Shown piece after piece: positions 1 to 13,600 of a stretch of 64,000 nucleotides of DNA; positions within the stretch are counted from its first letter, which is position 1, and each line of letters opens with the position of its first letter. Below the pieces are notes generated by a model. It searched no databases, had not been told where the DNA came from, and saw only the letters and a program-made list of their open reading frames with translations. The position numbers and the translations under genes were made by a program. The DNA is from Atrichornis clamosus (taxonomy: Eukaryota; Chordata; Aves; Passeriformes; Menuridae): contig WBMZ01002989.1 in the NCBI GenBank assembly GCA_013400975.1, positions 152,474 to 216,473 of the forward strand, in the 5' to 3' direction.

Positions 1-3000
1 CATTAAAGACAATCAGAGAGACATTATGGTTCATGTTGCCCATTCATATTGTATTGATTCAGTGTGCTGGTTCATTTGGTGAGAAATATGTATTTTGAAG
101 ACAAATCACTGGCACGTTTCAATATGATGTGTTACAGTTAACTCCTGCATTGACAGAATGTTGCTGCTTAAAAGCCCCTCCTGAGACTGGTGCCAGGTAG
201 AAAGGTCGGAAAAATATAATGATAAGAAACAATGTCTGCTCTGAAAAGCTTATGTCTAAACAGACAAGGCAGTCAGTTGAAAACTTTGAAAGAAATAGAA
301 ATGCAGAAAGCTGAAGTGCTTTGCTGTTAAGAGCATCTCATGGCAAGTACAGGCAGAAGAGTAATTAAGTCCTTGATGAAATTTTTCCCAAACCCATTGA
401 AAGATATCTGTGCTGAACTGGTAGGAGATGCTTCATCTTTTCACTGCTCCTCCATTTGCAACTAGTGAGGCTGAAATCTTCCCTTTGTGTCCCAAGCTTC
501 ATTCTTGCTTAAGGGAGATCTGCCAAGGGAATCTGATCAAGGGAAATTTCAAGGGAGAATTTTTTTTTTCTTAATTTTTTGGTGAGCTTCTGAATTACTG
601 CGTTGTTAATATGGGGATTTGGATACAGTTTTTCTAATTCAGTGCTTTCATATGCTAACTTATTAAATGGCTGAACTTTAACCAACATCTCAGTTGTCTG
701 AAAGTTTTTCTCCTTTTAATGATTTTTTTTTTCCCTTACATACTGTGGTACCGGGGGTCAAAACTCTTTTTAAGTTTTGTTTTATTTTAATTGGAGGGAC
801 AGCTCTTAAAGAAAAGATTGAGCAAAAGTAGTATTTGTTCACTGATCTTCTCTTTCCACTCAAAATACATACAAGAGTATGACATTTGTGAGACATATTT
901 ATTTTCTTCCTTTTGAGTGGGTTTTATAAGTGATCTTGGGCAAGACAGTTATCCACTCTGTGTGTCTTCCCCCTCCCATATGTGTGTTATGGCGTTTTCT
1001 TACCTTGTGGAACCTGCTATTTCACGTAACTGGTGGTTAGATACTATGGTAACAAGGGCTATATAAAGTAAGTAGGGTATTTAAATTTAATATGGAATTG
1101 CTCGTGCAAAGCCAAAGCTGTAGGACTGAAAGAAACATATCGGAAGGACTGTAGATGTTTCCCGGGGTGCTCTCTTGCTCCCTTACCTGACAATTTTGGG
1201 TTTTTTTCCTTGACAAACTTCTTGTGTTGAATAGTTAAAATTTTCTCAGAGTTTTAACTATTATTTTCCCATTAATCCAAGTATAGAGTGCAATTTAATG
1301 TCTGTTCAGAAATACTTCTCTTCTGTTTTCATACTGTTTAGCCCTTCTTTATGCTCTATTTTTCCTTTGTTCTTCCAGGTTCTTCAAATGCTGTCTATAA
1401 AATGTTAATCTTAACAGTAGAAGAATCCTAAAAGCTAAATATGCCTATTCATTTAAATAGTTAACTGTGGATATTTCCTAGTCCCAGCCCTCAGCATCAC
1501 TGTGATAGAATGTTAGGTATATGATGGTTTTCTTGGGTTTAGGTTTATAATATTAACAACATGCATCTAAAAGAGTTAATATCCAGGCTACACAACAATT
1601 AAGATGTTTCCTTAACTGCTTTTGTCCATCTCAGACCCAAGAGGAGTGATTTCTTCATAGCATATATAATTTTGCATAATTATCTGATGCATTTTGAGTA
1701 TTTGCTTGTACCGAGTAGAAATGCTGCAGATACTATGGAGTCAGTAATAGATGAGACTTCAGAATGTTGGAAGCCAAGAAACATGACTATTACAACATTT
1801 TAGTTCAGTTTTATGTGTTTAAGGCATTCAGTGTAGATTTATCTCGATCCTATACAGGATCCTGTAGTCCATAGTCACTCTTTGAACTCAACTATCTGTT
1901 CTTGAACACAATACAGGAATGTGTACTAGATGAAGTTCGTCTGGATTAGCCCGATACTTTTGGTCTTAGAGCATACATACATGCATAAAAGCTTTTGAAT
2001 TAGATACAAAAACTTTATTTTAAACCTTTTGCAAACATACTTCCACTGGTAAAGTATAGATAAGGGTAAAAAGTTACATTAATGAGAAGAGTATATTTTC
2101 ATTTTGAAGGAGATATGTTTACTACAATGGTTAAGAGCTAGGCATTGGTTCCAATTTGAGGACATTGATGTGTAAGGAATGTCTCAATTACCGAAATAAT
2201 TTGATATAATGCCGCTGTGTGGCAGTAAAAGAAAAATGGTTGCCTTTCTTCATTTTGGAAAGAGGGAGTTGAGTTAAACAAAATCTATAAATTTCAATCC
2301 CTAGTATCTGCTATTGTATCAATTTATTTTGGGGAAACTGTAGTTAAGACAACGTCTTTCCTACCTCCCTCTCCTTCCCCCAGTTATGCTATGCGAACAT
2401 ATTAATTGATATCCTTTGATATGCTAGTAAGTGGATCATACATGAAATTATTATGCCAGCCATTATGTCAAGGATGGAATTAGTACCAAAACATTCCTAA
2501 TAATTTTTCAGTTAAATAATGCAAATTTACTAAGTTGACAATCTACAAAATTTCTTAAAATATATTTAGTTGTGTCAATAAAGCCACCCTGATCTGTTGA
2601 CTGTACCTCAAAGCATCAAAATGTATTTACATGTATCTTATAGTAATATTTTATATTTTTAAAATGTTACAGAATTCCCTGGATTCTTTGTTGAGAGCAG
2701 CAGTTTCTCAAGGGCAGTGTTGTGCTTCATGCTTATGTAAGGCACAGGATTTTGGCTGTGAAAAGCTGATTAATAATGTATAGTTTTATGAGCAATATAA
2801 ATAAATGTTAATTCTGTCAAATGTCATAGGAATAGTTCCCCCAGTCATACCTGGGGGAAGGTTCATGCTTGCTGGATTTCTTCTTTTGTCTCACAAAATT
2901 TAGATGCAAGACTGGGCTTACCTTAGTTTGTAAAATGTAGCAGAGTCCTCTATAGATGTCAAATGGTTTTGATAGGAAAAAAGAAAGACTTCTCTTCTGA

Positions 3001-6000
3001 CTTGTAGAATTTTGCTTCATTATGTACTGCAGTGATTGCCATTATTGAAAGCCCTTGGGCAAACACATACTCTTGAAGACATAGCATGTGAATATTCTGC
3101 TGCTTGGCAGATTTCAGTCCATTTAGTCTTTTATGTTACATTCATAGCTCCTCTTATAAATGAGCAGCTATTTCTGGTACATAAGCAAACATAAATTTAT
3201 TAAATAATAGCATAACTGCTATTATCTGAAATCAATTTCAGTTTGCAAATAACTTTATTCATGTGGCCAACATAAGCATGAAATATGAAAACTACAAAAA
3301 AAGCGTTTTGAATCCAGGTTGCTCTAGTGATCAATCATAACAGGGAAAAGTAATGAATGCTTTGTTATGGTCTGTTATTGGCAAATATATAAGCATTACA
3401 CTATATTTCATTATTATTCATTTTAATCTGTATTAAGCCTTTTTTTTTTTTACTTTACAAATTATTTTCAGTTTCAAAGAGAAGTCGATTCTGAGATGGC
3501 TTGGAAAAATAGAAACAGAATAAAGCCTCAAGAACTGTTGCATTGGATGTGCTCTTGTAGAGTTAATTTAGCTGACCTGTGTGCTACTGAGCCTCCCCCT
3601 CTTGTTATCCATGAAAGCCCGAATTAAGAGCTTCATGGCATTGGAAACAACTCTTGGCTGTCTGGTCAGATGTCAAAATCTTCATATGGATACTAGAAGC
3701 TTTGATAATATTCTTATTTCTGAACCAGCTCCTTGCTTGAAGTACCCTACTCAAAATTACAGATTAAATCAGATGGTAATAAATGTCATTGGTATAATGA
3801 GCATTTGGTAGTTAAATATAAAATAATGCATAGTATGATCTATTTTTTTTCATAGTCTGTACTTTCTAGATTATGAAAACCTGTGCAATAAGGCTTTTTT
3901 TTTTTCAGAATTCCATAGTAGACAAGTTTATATCTTGACCTTTTTCTGGTCTCTGGATCAGTTTTTATTATCATCTTAAAATGCTTTTTTCTTCTGGTTA
4001 ATTTTTACTCTGTGCAGCAGTACAATATTGTTTGTGAACATCATTGTGTGATTAGAATTAGATAAAATATAAGCATCTGCTCATTGTGAATGATTTTGTT
4101 CCTTGGCTCTGAGATGGCTTCTCTCAGCAGTTTCTGGTAGTTTCATATTGCATTAACATCTGATTTGGAGCCTGCAGAGAGTGATTGAGCTGTGTGGTTA
4201 CTTCAGCACACTATTAGAACTGGAAAAAGGGCAAGCAGCATTCTGTGAACCTGTGTTCTGACCTGGTGCTAGGTGACATAGTGGTACTGGGTGCTGACCT
4301 TCAGTTGAATTGTTAAAAAATCATACAGTTAACTTGAAATTTAAATGCAAACAATCTAGTAAGTTTAAAAGTTCTAACAAGAACTGATTGAAATTGTGTA
4401 GTCTCAGTTCTGTCACCACAGTTTGGACCATATTTCTGAATGAGAAAAAGAAATAAGGAGGAAGAATTCAACAACTGGAAACCTAAAAATGACTGGGTAG
4501 GAAGCCTGATACAGAAAGGAATTTGGCATCTAGAGTGAGTGTTGTAGTCTTGCATCTAGCCTTGTCCTCGACCTCAGAAGACCTTTCTGGAGATACAAAG
4601 ACAGAAGCTGTGACTTGCAATATAGATTGGAGTTGTAGAAGGATGAGTTGCCTGTAATTGGATGGTTCAGAAAATAGAGCTCAATGGGCCCTTTTGCAGA
4701 TGAATTGTTTCTTCCTGATAGTTCAGACATATTCCCTGGTGTCTTATGCTTGCTAATAGCAAAATAATGGACTGAATGATGAGTTGATCTAAATTATATG
4801 CAAGGGAAGCCCCAGAAGAGAATTTGGCTTAGCACCTTCCAAAATTGACAAGGGAACAGTATGGAATAAATAGCTTATGTAACAATAAGTCTTGTAATTA
4901 TACACTTGTTTCAGCAGATGGATGTGCTATTTTGGGATTGAATAACAACTGAACATTAACTCTAGTAACTTGGTTCATGAAAAAAAATTAAAAAAGGCTT
5001 TTTCAGTCATGGCAATCTGGACAAATATGCTGCAACTCCAAGAAGCTAATGCAGCTGGTGGAGGCAGAGCTCACTGCGGGCTGGCAGCCTGCTGTGCTCC
5101 AAGCCCACACCTTTACATATGACTCACTTTTTGTTCCTGCTCATGCTCAAAGCCCAAGGCAAAGCATTGATCTGATCATGTAGTAGGAGTGGACAGAGTA
5201 GGTTCTTTCTGTTTTATCTGTACATCTAAAATACCAGACAAATGATGAAATATAAGGAAATCCGCCCACGTGTAAGTATTGGGTGGAAAACCTACACACA
5301 GTTAGGAGTACTTTGTTGTAGGGTAAGCCTGGCTGGAGTGACTTTATCCAGTTCCACTCACATCCATCCTTCATCTCACTCAACTTTAATGGTGAAAAAC
5401 AATATTCTTTTAGAGATGTCAGCAAATTGCAATGACATTTACACTCTAAAATATCCAGTTACTTTTTAACTAATCTAGATATTGATTTCATTCCTATATT
5501 TAACTCTTCTATTTTCTTATTAAAATTAAATTAACATATATTTGAATGTGCTGAATTACAGTATCAAATTTTGTTTTGAGAAAGGAGGATATCAAGTTGA
5601 AACAAGCTTTGTGTTATACAGAAAGTTCATGATTTACCTTTTTTAAAATTTGGCATTCACCTAAATTTTCCCATAGTTTGAGTGGCACGTGCTAGTAAAA
5701 TTCAAGTCTGTTCTGCAAGAAGCAATACAATAAAATCAAGATAACACAAAATCGTACTCTGTGTCTTAAATGTTGATGCAGCCCCCAGAAAACAGCTAAG
5801 TGAATTCACTAGGCTGAAAGGTATTACCTCACGTCAAACACTTATGCTGTTTTTTCATTCTGTACTGAAGAGTCATACATTGGTGGTCTTCTGGCTTGTT
5901 TGATGCTTTAGTTGGTTTGGAATTTTACATGACTGACTTCTAAACAACAATTAACTTGGCAAGCTTGAATGCTGCTCTCAGAAAATGACAGCCGTTTTTG

Positions 6001-7664
6001 TAGAATAACTGCTTTTCTGCTTGGCGGGGAAAAATTCACCCCTCTGTTAACAAAATAGACTGGAAGCTACAAATTCAATTCACAGTTCTGCCTTCCTGAA
6101 AAGTACTTCTGATTTGATTTTCTCTAAGGAAAAATTCTTTACAAAAAGACTTAATCTATGATCATGAGTAGTCATTTTACTCTGAGAAAATGTCTTGGTA
6201 TTTCAGTTTTGTGAACATTATAACATTTGCATGTACAGAACAGCTTCCCTTTGACTTGAAGTTGACAATGATTTGCAGCTCCCTCTGGTAGCTAGTAAAT
6301 CCACAAGGTGATACTAAGAATGTGGATGATCTACAACCTCAAGTTATCCAAGTGGGAGGACTCTCCTTAATAACATTTTCCTTCTGTCACCTATATGTAA
6401 ATATGATGTATGTTATTGATGTATTAAATTATTTTTCTGGATAATCTCTGGGTTATTCATATGAATATACACGAATTTTAGTAGAGCTTGCTTTTCCAGC
6501 TTTTTGTGTAGAGAGTATGCAGATCCAGTCATATGGACTATCAATGCCATTTTGATAAGTCAAAAGTGGTTTTTCGTGATTTCTTACTTCATAGAGTTTT
6601 AGGGAACTAGAACATTTTCCACAGACCATTGTATATCCTAAATTCAGTTCCCTGATAATTCTCATAAACTTTGTGTGTAAAATTGGAAGAGAAGCAGCTT
6701 ATGAGGACTGAGAAGAGTTCATCACCCTGTATACCTTTTAGTACTTCTCTGTAAGAGATCAAGATATTGCCAAGTTTCTGCAACTTTATTAGAACTCAGT
6801 ATTGGGAAATCATTTCAGATAGGTAATTACCCACAATTTACCTTTCGTCAGTATTATACTCTAATTTCTTTCATTGTGTGGACCCTGTTTAGATTTTCAA
6901 AGATAGCATTTAAATACATTAAGAAAGCACTCCTAAAATATTTTTTATCATTATTATAATTATCTTGATGTCTGAATTTTAATTGAGATATATTTCAGAT
7001 TTGTTAAAATGCCTTAGAGTCTCTTTTTTCTATTTCAGAACTTTTTCATGATGTGCAGCTCTTAGAAATTAAAATCTATTTATCATTATCAAATGTTTGC
7101 AAGTGTTACAGGCAGACAGATACTTGAAATGTAGGAATCTCTTCTGTGCAGTTGTTTTCATTCTTCCTTGCTGGCTTTTTTTTTTTAAATTCATACACAA
7201 ATGAGTTTTCTCTTGTTCCTTGGTTTGTTTGGATTGAAAAGTAGAGTTAATCTACTGAAAAGCAAAAAGTCTACATAAAAAGAAAACATATTTCACCTTT
7301 CTGTTTATTGAATAGTATATGAGAAGAGCTTTTAATATTTAATGCATTAAATTACTTTGACAGTATCTGCTTCTTGGGTCTCCTTGCAGATGGATTTTGC
7401 TAACGTATTTAACTGGCTCTGCAATTAGAGCAGTCTGAAGCGCATTCCGTTCTCAGAGCTGCTTTTATTGGGGTAGGAAAGCCAAAACACGTGGTTCGTG
7501 ATAACTTTTTTGTGTACTGTCAGGAAAGCACTTTGAAAAAAAACCTCTCAGAATTCCTTAATAGGCTTGATCCTGTTCTTGTTATTCTGTTTGGAGAATA
7601 ATACCATAGCTTGAGATGTGGAAGAAAGGTGGAGGTGATTTTAGTTATGGGAGTTATTTACTAA
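1..7664 (+). other. KCNMA1: KCNMA1 upstream intron, no recognisable element
   Basis: This is A+T-rich, CpG-poor sequence with many short T runs and no convincing exon, RNA gene or repeat. The longest open frames are under 100 codons, lie on both strands and resemble nothing I know. A slightly GC-richer patch near 5040-5115 carries no recognisable feature. Assignment to KCNMA1 is by inference from the downstream exon on the same strand, on the assumption that the window starts inside the same gene. Confidence -1.
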
Positions 7665-8339
7665 AGCTGATGTTAATTTTTGATGTTGATTTTAGCAAAA
7701 CTTTTGGTACTGTCTCTCACAATATACTTCTGGGGAAAATGTCCAGCATACAGCTATACAGGCTTGTAATACAGTGGGTGGACAATTGGCTGATGGGCTG
7801 GGCACAAAGACTTGTAGTAAATGGGTTTACATAAGGCTGGTGGCCAGTCACCAGTGGTTCCACAGGCTCGATTTTAGGGCAAGTGCTCTTCCATGTTTTT
7901 ATAAATTATCTGCACACAAGAATTCCATGTGCATTAAGTCTGCCAATAAAGTAGGAGAAGCTGTGGACTACCCTGAGGGCAGAGAAGCCTTAGAGAGATC
8001 TGGATAGACTAGAGAGCAGGACAATCACAAACCACATAAAATTTAACAAGATCAAGTGACTGATTCTCCACCTGGGACAGAGTAGTCCTTGCTATACCTA
8101 CAAGCTGAGGGGTAGGTGCTGATCTCCTTTCTCTGGTGATCAGTGCTAGGACATAAGGAAATGGAATGAAGCTGTGTCAGGGTAAATTCAGACTGGACAT
8201 CAGATTTTGCTCCTTCAGTGAGAGGGTGGTCTGTCACTCATACAATGTAGTTTCGAGTATTCCTGTGAGGAGCAGGGATTTGGGCTCAATGACATGTATG
8301 GGTCCCTTCCAACTTGAGATATTCCATGATTCTATGATA
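7665..8339 (+). mobile_element. CR1 LINE fragment, 5'-truncated with internal deletions
   Basis: This is a dead copy of the avian CR1 non-LTR retrotransposon. Near 7681-7725 it encodes a reverse-transcriptase motif-A-like stretch, DVDFSKTFGTVSHNILL, in which the usual FD is changed to FG. Further RT-like pieces follow in shifted frames (WVDNWLMGWAQRLVVNGFT; later EGREALERSG). Near 8110 the sequence appears to jump to the C-terminal end of ORF2 (a stretch ending in a DIRF-like motif at about 8193-8207). It then runs to the 3' end, with GGGTCCCTTCCAACTT and a TTCCATGATTCTATGA tail at about 8302-8339. Stops and frameshifts make it non-functional. The 5' limit is approximate. Orientation is the same as KCNMA1 transcription. 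Confidence -1.
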
Positions 8340-10555
8340 TTTTGGTAATTTCATATTTACTGTATTCCCATATTAAATGTACTAAAGATTTTTCCAAATA
8401 GTATCTTCTGACAGTTTCTGTTTACAAAACAGAATTGTCAAAATCAAACCATATTATTTTTTTTAAAATATGAAGTTTTGGCATGAGAAAAATATTCTCA
8501 CAGTCTTTACAGAGAAATAAAGCACCTTTCTTTTCTGTAATATGCTATTGGGTGATTTTCCAGTACTTAGAATGGTTTGGGACTTCAGATGCTTTTATAT
8601 TCACTTGTCTTTCTCCAAACATTTTAGCACTTTAATGAGGCTTCTATTCTATTTCTATCCTAGAATTAGCTTACTCTTTTTGTTCATCACAAAGTGTGTA
8701 ATTGTGCCAATCATTGGAAATATACTTGGGTGCATAAGCAAGCTCTGTCTCTGGGTGTTGATTAATATGAAGCCTAATCTTTGAACTAATGTTGCTTAAG
8801 AAATTAAGCATAACTAAATTATCTGTAATGGGGATTTCTAGGATTCTGAAATTAATACCTCCATAGGAGTTGAGCTGCAGGATGAGTATGCTTGCCTTTC
8901 TTTTTCAGCTTGAATATTTGACATCAGCATTATAACAAGAAATATTACTTACTTTTACCTTACGACAGTGATTCAAAGGGAGACAACATTATGTGTCACC
9001 TGTTCATCAGTCAGATAAACCTCTGTTCTTCAATGTCAATTAAACAGTGATGCCCTGAGTTTCATCTGTACTTTGAAAACTGGCTAGCTTTTATGTTGCC
9101 TGCAATAGGTGTTTTCTCATGTACATAACTGTATGTATATATTGTGAAGCTTGATTAAACACTTGATTTTTTTAACTTGAAAAGTGGGTTAGAAATGGAA
9201 AATTATGGTATTTGATATTGTTTTTATAAAGGAAATGAACATTTGGTAGTGATGCTAAACAGCTCCATTAAAAGGGGTTTACAAGCCTTAAGCATGCCAA
9301 AGACAAGATGACAGGGCTGTTCCTTCCAGAAACTTTCCCCAAGGACCTTAACTTTTACTGCTTTGGAAGAACTGTTGGTACCTAACTGGAAACTCTCAAC
9401 CAGGTGAATTAGATGCAATGCAGTTAGCTATAGGTCTATTTTTCTGGTATGTAAATTATGACAAAGTCTGAGAGCACCTGATCATGCCAAGTACCCCAGT
9501 TTTCTAAGGATCAAGAACTTCCTGACAATAAACTTCAACTTTTTCTTGGTTTCACGGTTATAAATAGAAGTTAGAATTTCCCTTTGTAGATGTTGCAGTG
9601 CACCACCCACAGCCCATTGACAAACCTTCACACAAGAATAAATCATTTGAATTTTAGAGTAACTTCTGAATTCACTTACAAGTACTTGGGTTGTGTTACA
9701 TTTACCAGAGAAAATACCCATCTTTTTCCATATTCACACTGCACTACAGCTAATGTCTAAGAATAAGAGAAGAGGAAATGGAGATCTGAGCATTAGAGAT
9801 CAATGACTACAGAATAGTAATTGTTCTTCTTAATAGGTCTAGGCCTGAAGTTGTTATTCAGAAAAAACCACCTTAATTTGATTTAATTAGTTTCTTTGTC
9901 TGTAAAAACTACTAAGGACTGAGATCCTAATATGTCCAACAAAAAAATTCCCACAAATAGGTAAGACTAAAATATCTATTTATCAAAACAATCTCAAAGC
10001 ATGTTTTAGGAGAGCAAAGTACTTAAAATTTGTATAGCATTCTTTATTATAAATTAATACTATGATATTCAATGAGTCTAAGGATACAATTGAAGTTATT
10101 AGTTTTTCTGGCCCGTTTTTTTGGGTTTTTTTTCTTGTGACTCTGGAGGAGAGTCTTCCTTTGTTTCCGTTCCTCCTGGATTTAAGTAAAACAGCTTAAG
10201 GAATGGTTGTAGTCATCTGTGTGAATATCAGCCTCACAGAAATCTTGATTTCCATGCTGATTTCCCTTCCTTCACCGATTACTTGTGCCAAATTAAGCTG
10301 GCAAGTGGATTTTCCAAAGTTTAGAGATATGCCACAGGCACCTTTTTGGGATCAGAATGGGTTTGTTTCCTGTACTGAATATATAGAATATGTAGCGTCT
10401 CTTGTATTATGCGTTTTAGTCTGACTGGCATGAGATCAGCAAGCTTTTGATAAGCAGATGAGTATGACGTATAAATGTGCAGCTATATGTGAGGAGGACT
10501 AGCCAGTAGTTTCTGGGTATTGAGGAGGCAGAGACTGATAATTTCGTTCTTTCAT
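8340..10555 (+). other. KCNMA1: Intron, no recognisable element
   Basis: This is A+T-rich intronic sequence between a CR1 copy and a T/G-rich tract. Short open frames occur on both strands (80 codons or fewer) without family resemblance. I see no splice-flanked exon, RNA gene or repeat. Confidence -1.
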
Positions 10556-10653
10556 TTTGGGTTTGTTGGGTTTTTTTTGGGGGGTTTTTTTTTTTTTTTT
10601 NNNNNNNNNTTTTTTTGGGGAGGGGAGGGGGGGTTTGTTGTTTTTTTTCTTCT
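10556..10653 (+). repeat. T/G low-complexity tract with G-quadruplex motif
   Basis: The tract consists of long T runs broken by G runs: GGG, GGGGGG, then GGGGAGGGGAGGGGGGG at 10617-10633. The last block fits the canonical four-tract G-quadruplex pattern with one-base loops. Because it lies on the coding strand, it would also be present in the pre-mRNA. It encloses an unresolved gap. Confidence -1.
10601..10609. other. Assembly gap (9 N)
   Basis: Nine undetermined bases sit inside a T run, eight bases before the G-rich block. The real length of the missing sequence is unknown. Confidence -1.
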
Positions 10654-13600
10654 CCCAGTAAATAGGAAATAGTTGATCTCATGGTGCTGTTTCTAACCAG
10701 AACGTACCACTGAGGCAATTGCAATACTGTTTAGCTTCACTTTGATTTGATGGAAAGGAATTGTAGAGGGAATTTTTTTCACATGACTGACGACGTAAGC
10801 ATGTGGGTATGGATTCTCCAAGTATGAACAACATGGAGGAGAATTTTCTGTGAAAGATGCAAATGAAGTTGACAGGGCTCCCTTCACAGGGCAGTCTTTG
10901 CTTCTTGGTTTGACAGCAATGTCCCCCAAACGTCCCCGGGCTCCCACCGAGACAGCGAAAACTCCCAATATAGTAAGCCATGTCAATTTAGATACAGCAT
11001 CAGGATGTTTTGCATCCTTTCACAACATCCAGACACAGCATCTGACATCATGCATTTCATTATATAGGTCTGATGTTCGTTGCATGATGTGCAAAGAGAC
11101 ACTTGGCATTCAAAACTCATGAATAAGTCTAGGCTGCTTGTTCTTTTCTGCACATGGATAGTATGGACATTTTATTTCAGTTTGTGACAAAGAGGAAACC
11201 TTTGCTGATATTTACTTTAACTTATAGTGTTGTATTGGGAAAGATCTTTAGTGATCTATATAATTGTGTATGTATTTGATGTCAGGAAGCTAGATGAAGG
11301 CATCATACTATTTTGCATCCATTTTCTTCCTTGTTTTAGTGAATAGAATTTTAGAGAAAAGCATGAAATGGACAGCCAGGAAGACTGAAGGCCTTATACC
11401 ACAATACAAATGTATGAAGGACACCACTGCTCAGTAACTGCTTCCAACCATCTCTGGCTAATTTTCAAGATTTGTGAGAATGCTTTCAAAAAGGCTGAGC
11501 ACTAATACTTAATCCAAGATTAGCTGCAGATGGGCACTGTGTTACACTAGAAAAGCTTCCTTTGCCATCATACATTTGCTTCGTTCTTAAAAACCAAGTG
11601 AAAATTTTCAAGGTGGAATACTAGGTGGCAATTTTTCCAATTTTACTTTTTTTGCAGAAGTGTTGATTGATGGTAGAGGCCAAACACCTGTAACAGTATC
11701 CAGTTAATAAAATTGTCCATTTAAACTTGTTCTTTATGCCTCCTAACTTTCACAGCTAGTCATTTGAAATAGTCACTAAAAATGACCTGTGTCTTTAAAC
11801 AATGGATCAATTAACTTTCTGCATTGATTGGGAATTTCAAAGCCTTGAATATTTGTTTATTGTTTACTCTTTCTTCCTTTCTCACAACTACTCTGTTTTC
11901 CCCTTGTTTTGTGGATTTTATTACACTTAAGAATTAAATCTGTTATGTTCCAGGAGTCTTTTAATTACATCCAACTCATTGATGTTTGAAAAACCATCTT
12001 AATATAACAGGAAACCTAAAACCTCCAATAAACTATATGCCACAGTGGTAGGCAGATGAATGCAACAAGCTGTGAAATGAATGGTATGAATGCCTGGTAT
12101 GAAGAGGCAGAAACTTGGTGAAAATAAACTTTGTAATTGGGTATGTTCTGTGGATTTATATCAAATTAGAAAGTTAAGGAGATAATGCAAGTATTTGAAT
12201 CATCCGTGGATAGCTCTTAAACCCCCCACTAAGACATGATTTGCATGTTATAGTTTGTTATATGGGCTGGTGAGATGGTTGAGCCAGAATGATAAAGCAA
12301 ATTCCACTTGAAGTTGTAATATAATGAAAGTGAAGAAATTTTCCTCTTTGTAATTCTTCCATTCTCCCTCCTTCATTTTGTTCCTGTGAGAAGCTGACAA
12401 TAGATTTCTGGAATTTTTGTATCCCAATTATAGAATAAAGACATGTCCAATGTAGTATTCGTATTTGTACAATATGCCACAAAGAGTAACACGCTTTCTC
12501 AGGAGAAGGCAGGAATATGAGTTTTGTGAATGAGACTTAATGTAATTTGCTTGCTCCATATACTAGCCATGCAATTTAAAAATTAAAGATTGCTTTCATC
12601 TATGAATAATGACTAGTGAAGTAGGTAGGGCTTATACTAGATTTTTAGCTACCACATATGGGTAGAGCAGGTGGTTGCTAGAGGCAATGAAGTGTTTATT
12701 GGACTTTTTATTGTATGAATGCTTTTTAGGCCGTGCTAGACAGATTTTAGCTTGCCTTGAGCTTTCAAAATCCTTGAGCTGGCAGCAGTGGCATTACCAC
12801 TGTTGGCAAGGCCAGCCTCCTCACAAATATTGGAAGAATCAACTAATAAAACCTTAAAAGTCTTTAAACATGAAAATACTAATTAGGGTGTCATGACTTC
12901 TTTGGCTTCTAAACTTTATTTCTGTTTCCATCTTATTTGTTTAGTTATTTAACTTGTTTAAATACTGAAATTTTTTCTTATCCGAGTATGTATGTGATTA
13001 GCATTTGTAGCCCTAACTCAGTTTCTCTTTGGATTCTGCTAATGCTGTTTTCATTAAGAGATCCATTAAGCACTTTCTGTAAAACTTAGTACTGTAAAAC
13101 TCTTTTTCCTTGTTTTTCATATGAAATTTTGCTGTGATTCTCAATATATGGTGGGAATAATCTAATCATAAAAGTAATTTGCCTTGGCCTTTGAAAAAGT
13201 CTGGCAGCACACTGAATTAGAAACTTCTATGAAATTTTTGGCACATCTATTTTGGCAAAATAGATTGTCATTAAGTCTTTATAAATTTATTGGTGATAGA
13301 AGTTATTTATGAGCTAATAGATGAAAATCTTTTTAGTTTTTAAAAGTATTTATGTTAGAGTTAAGTTGTTAAACGCTTTGGAAAAACCTAGTCATTTTCC
13401 TACTGAAGTCCAATTTCATATGTACATATGTATGTTTGTGTGCTAAATGTTTGATTATCAAATTATAATTAGACATTATAATTTTTATCCTTTACAATTT
13501 TATAAGTCTGTGTAGTGACTAATATTCTCTAAATGAAGTAATGTTTCAATAATTTTTATAGCCTTAAAATTCAGGGCAGCCTTTAAGAAGTTTTATTTTT

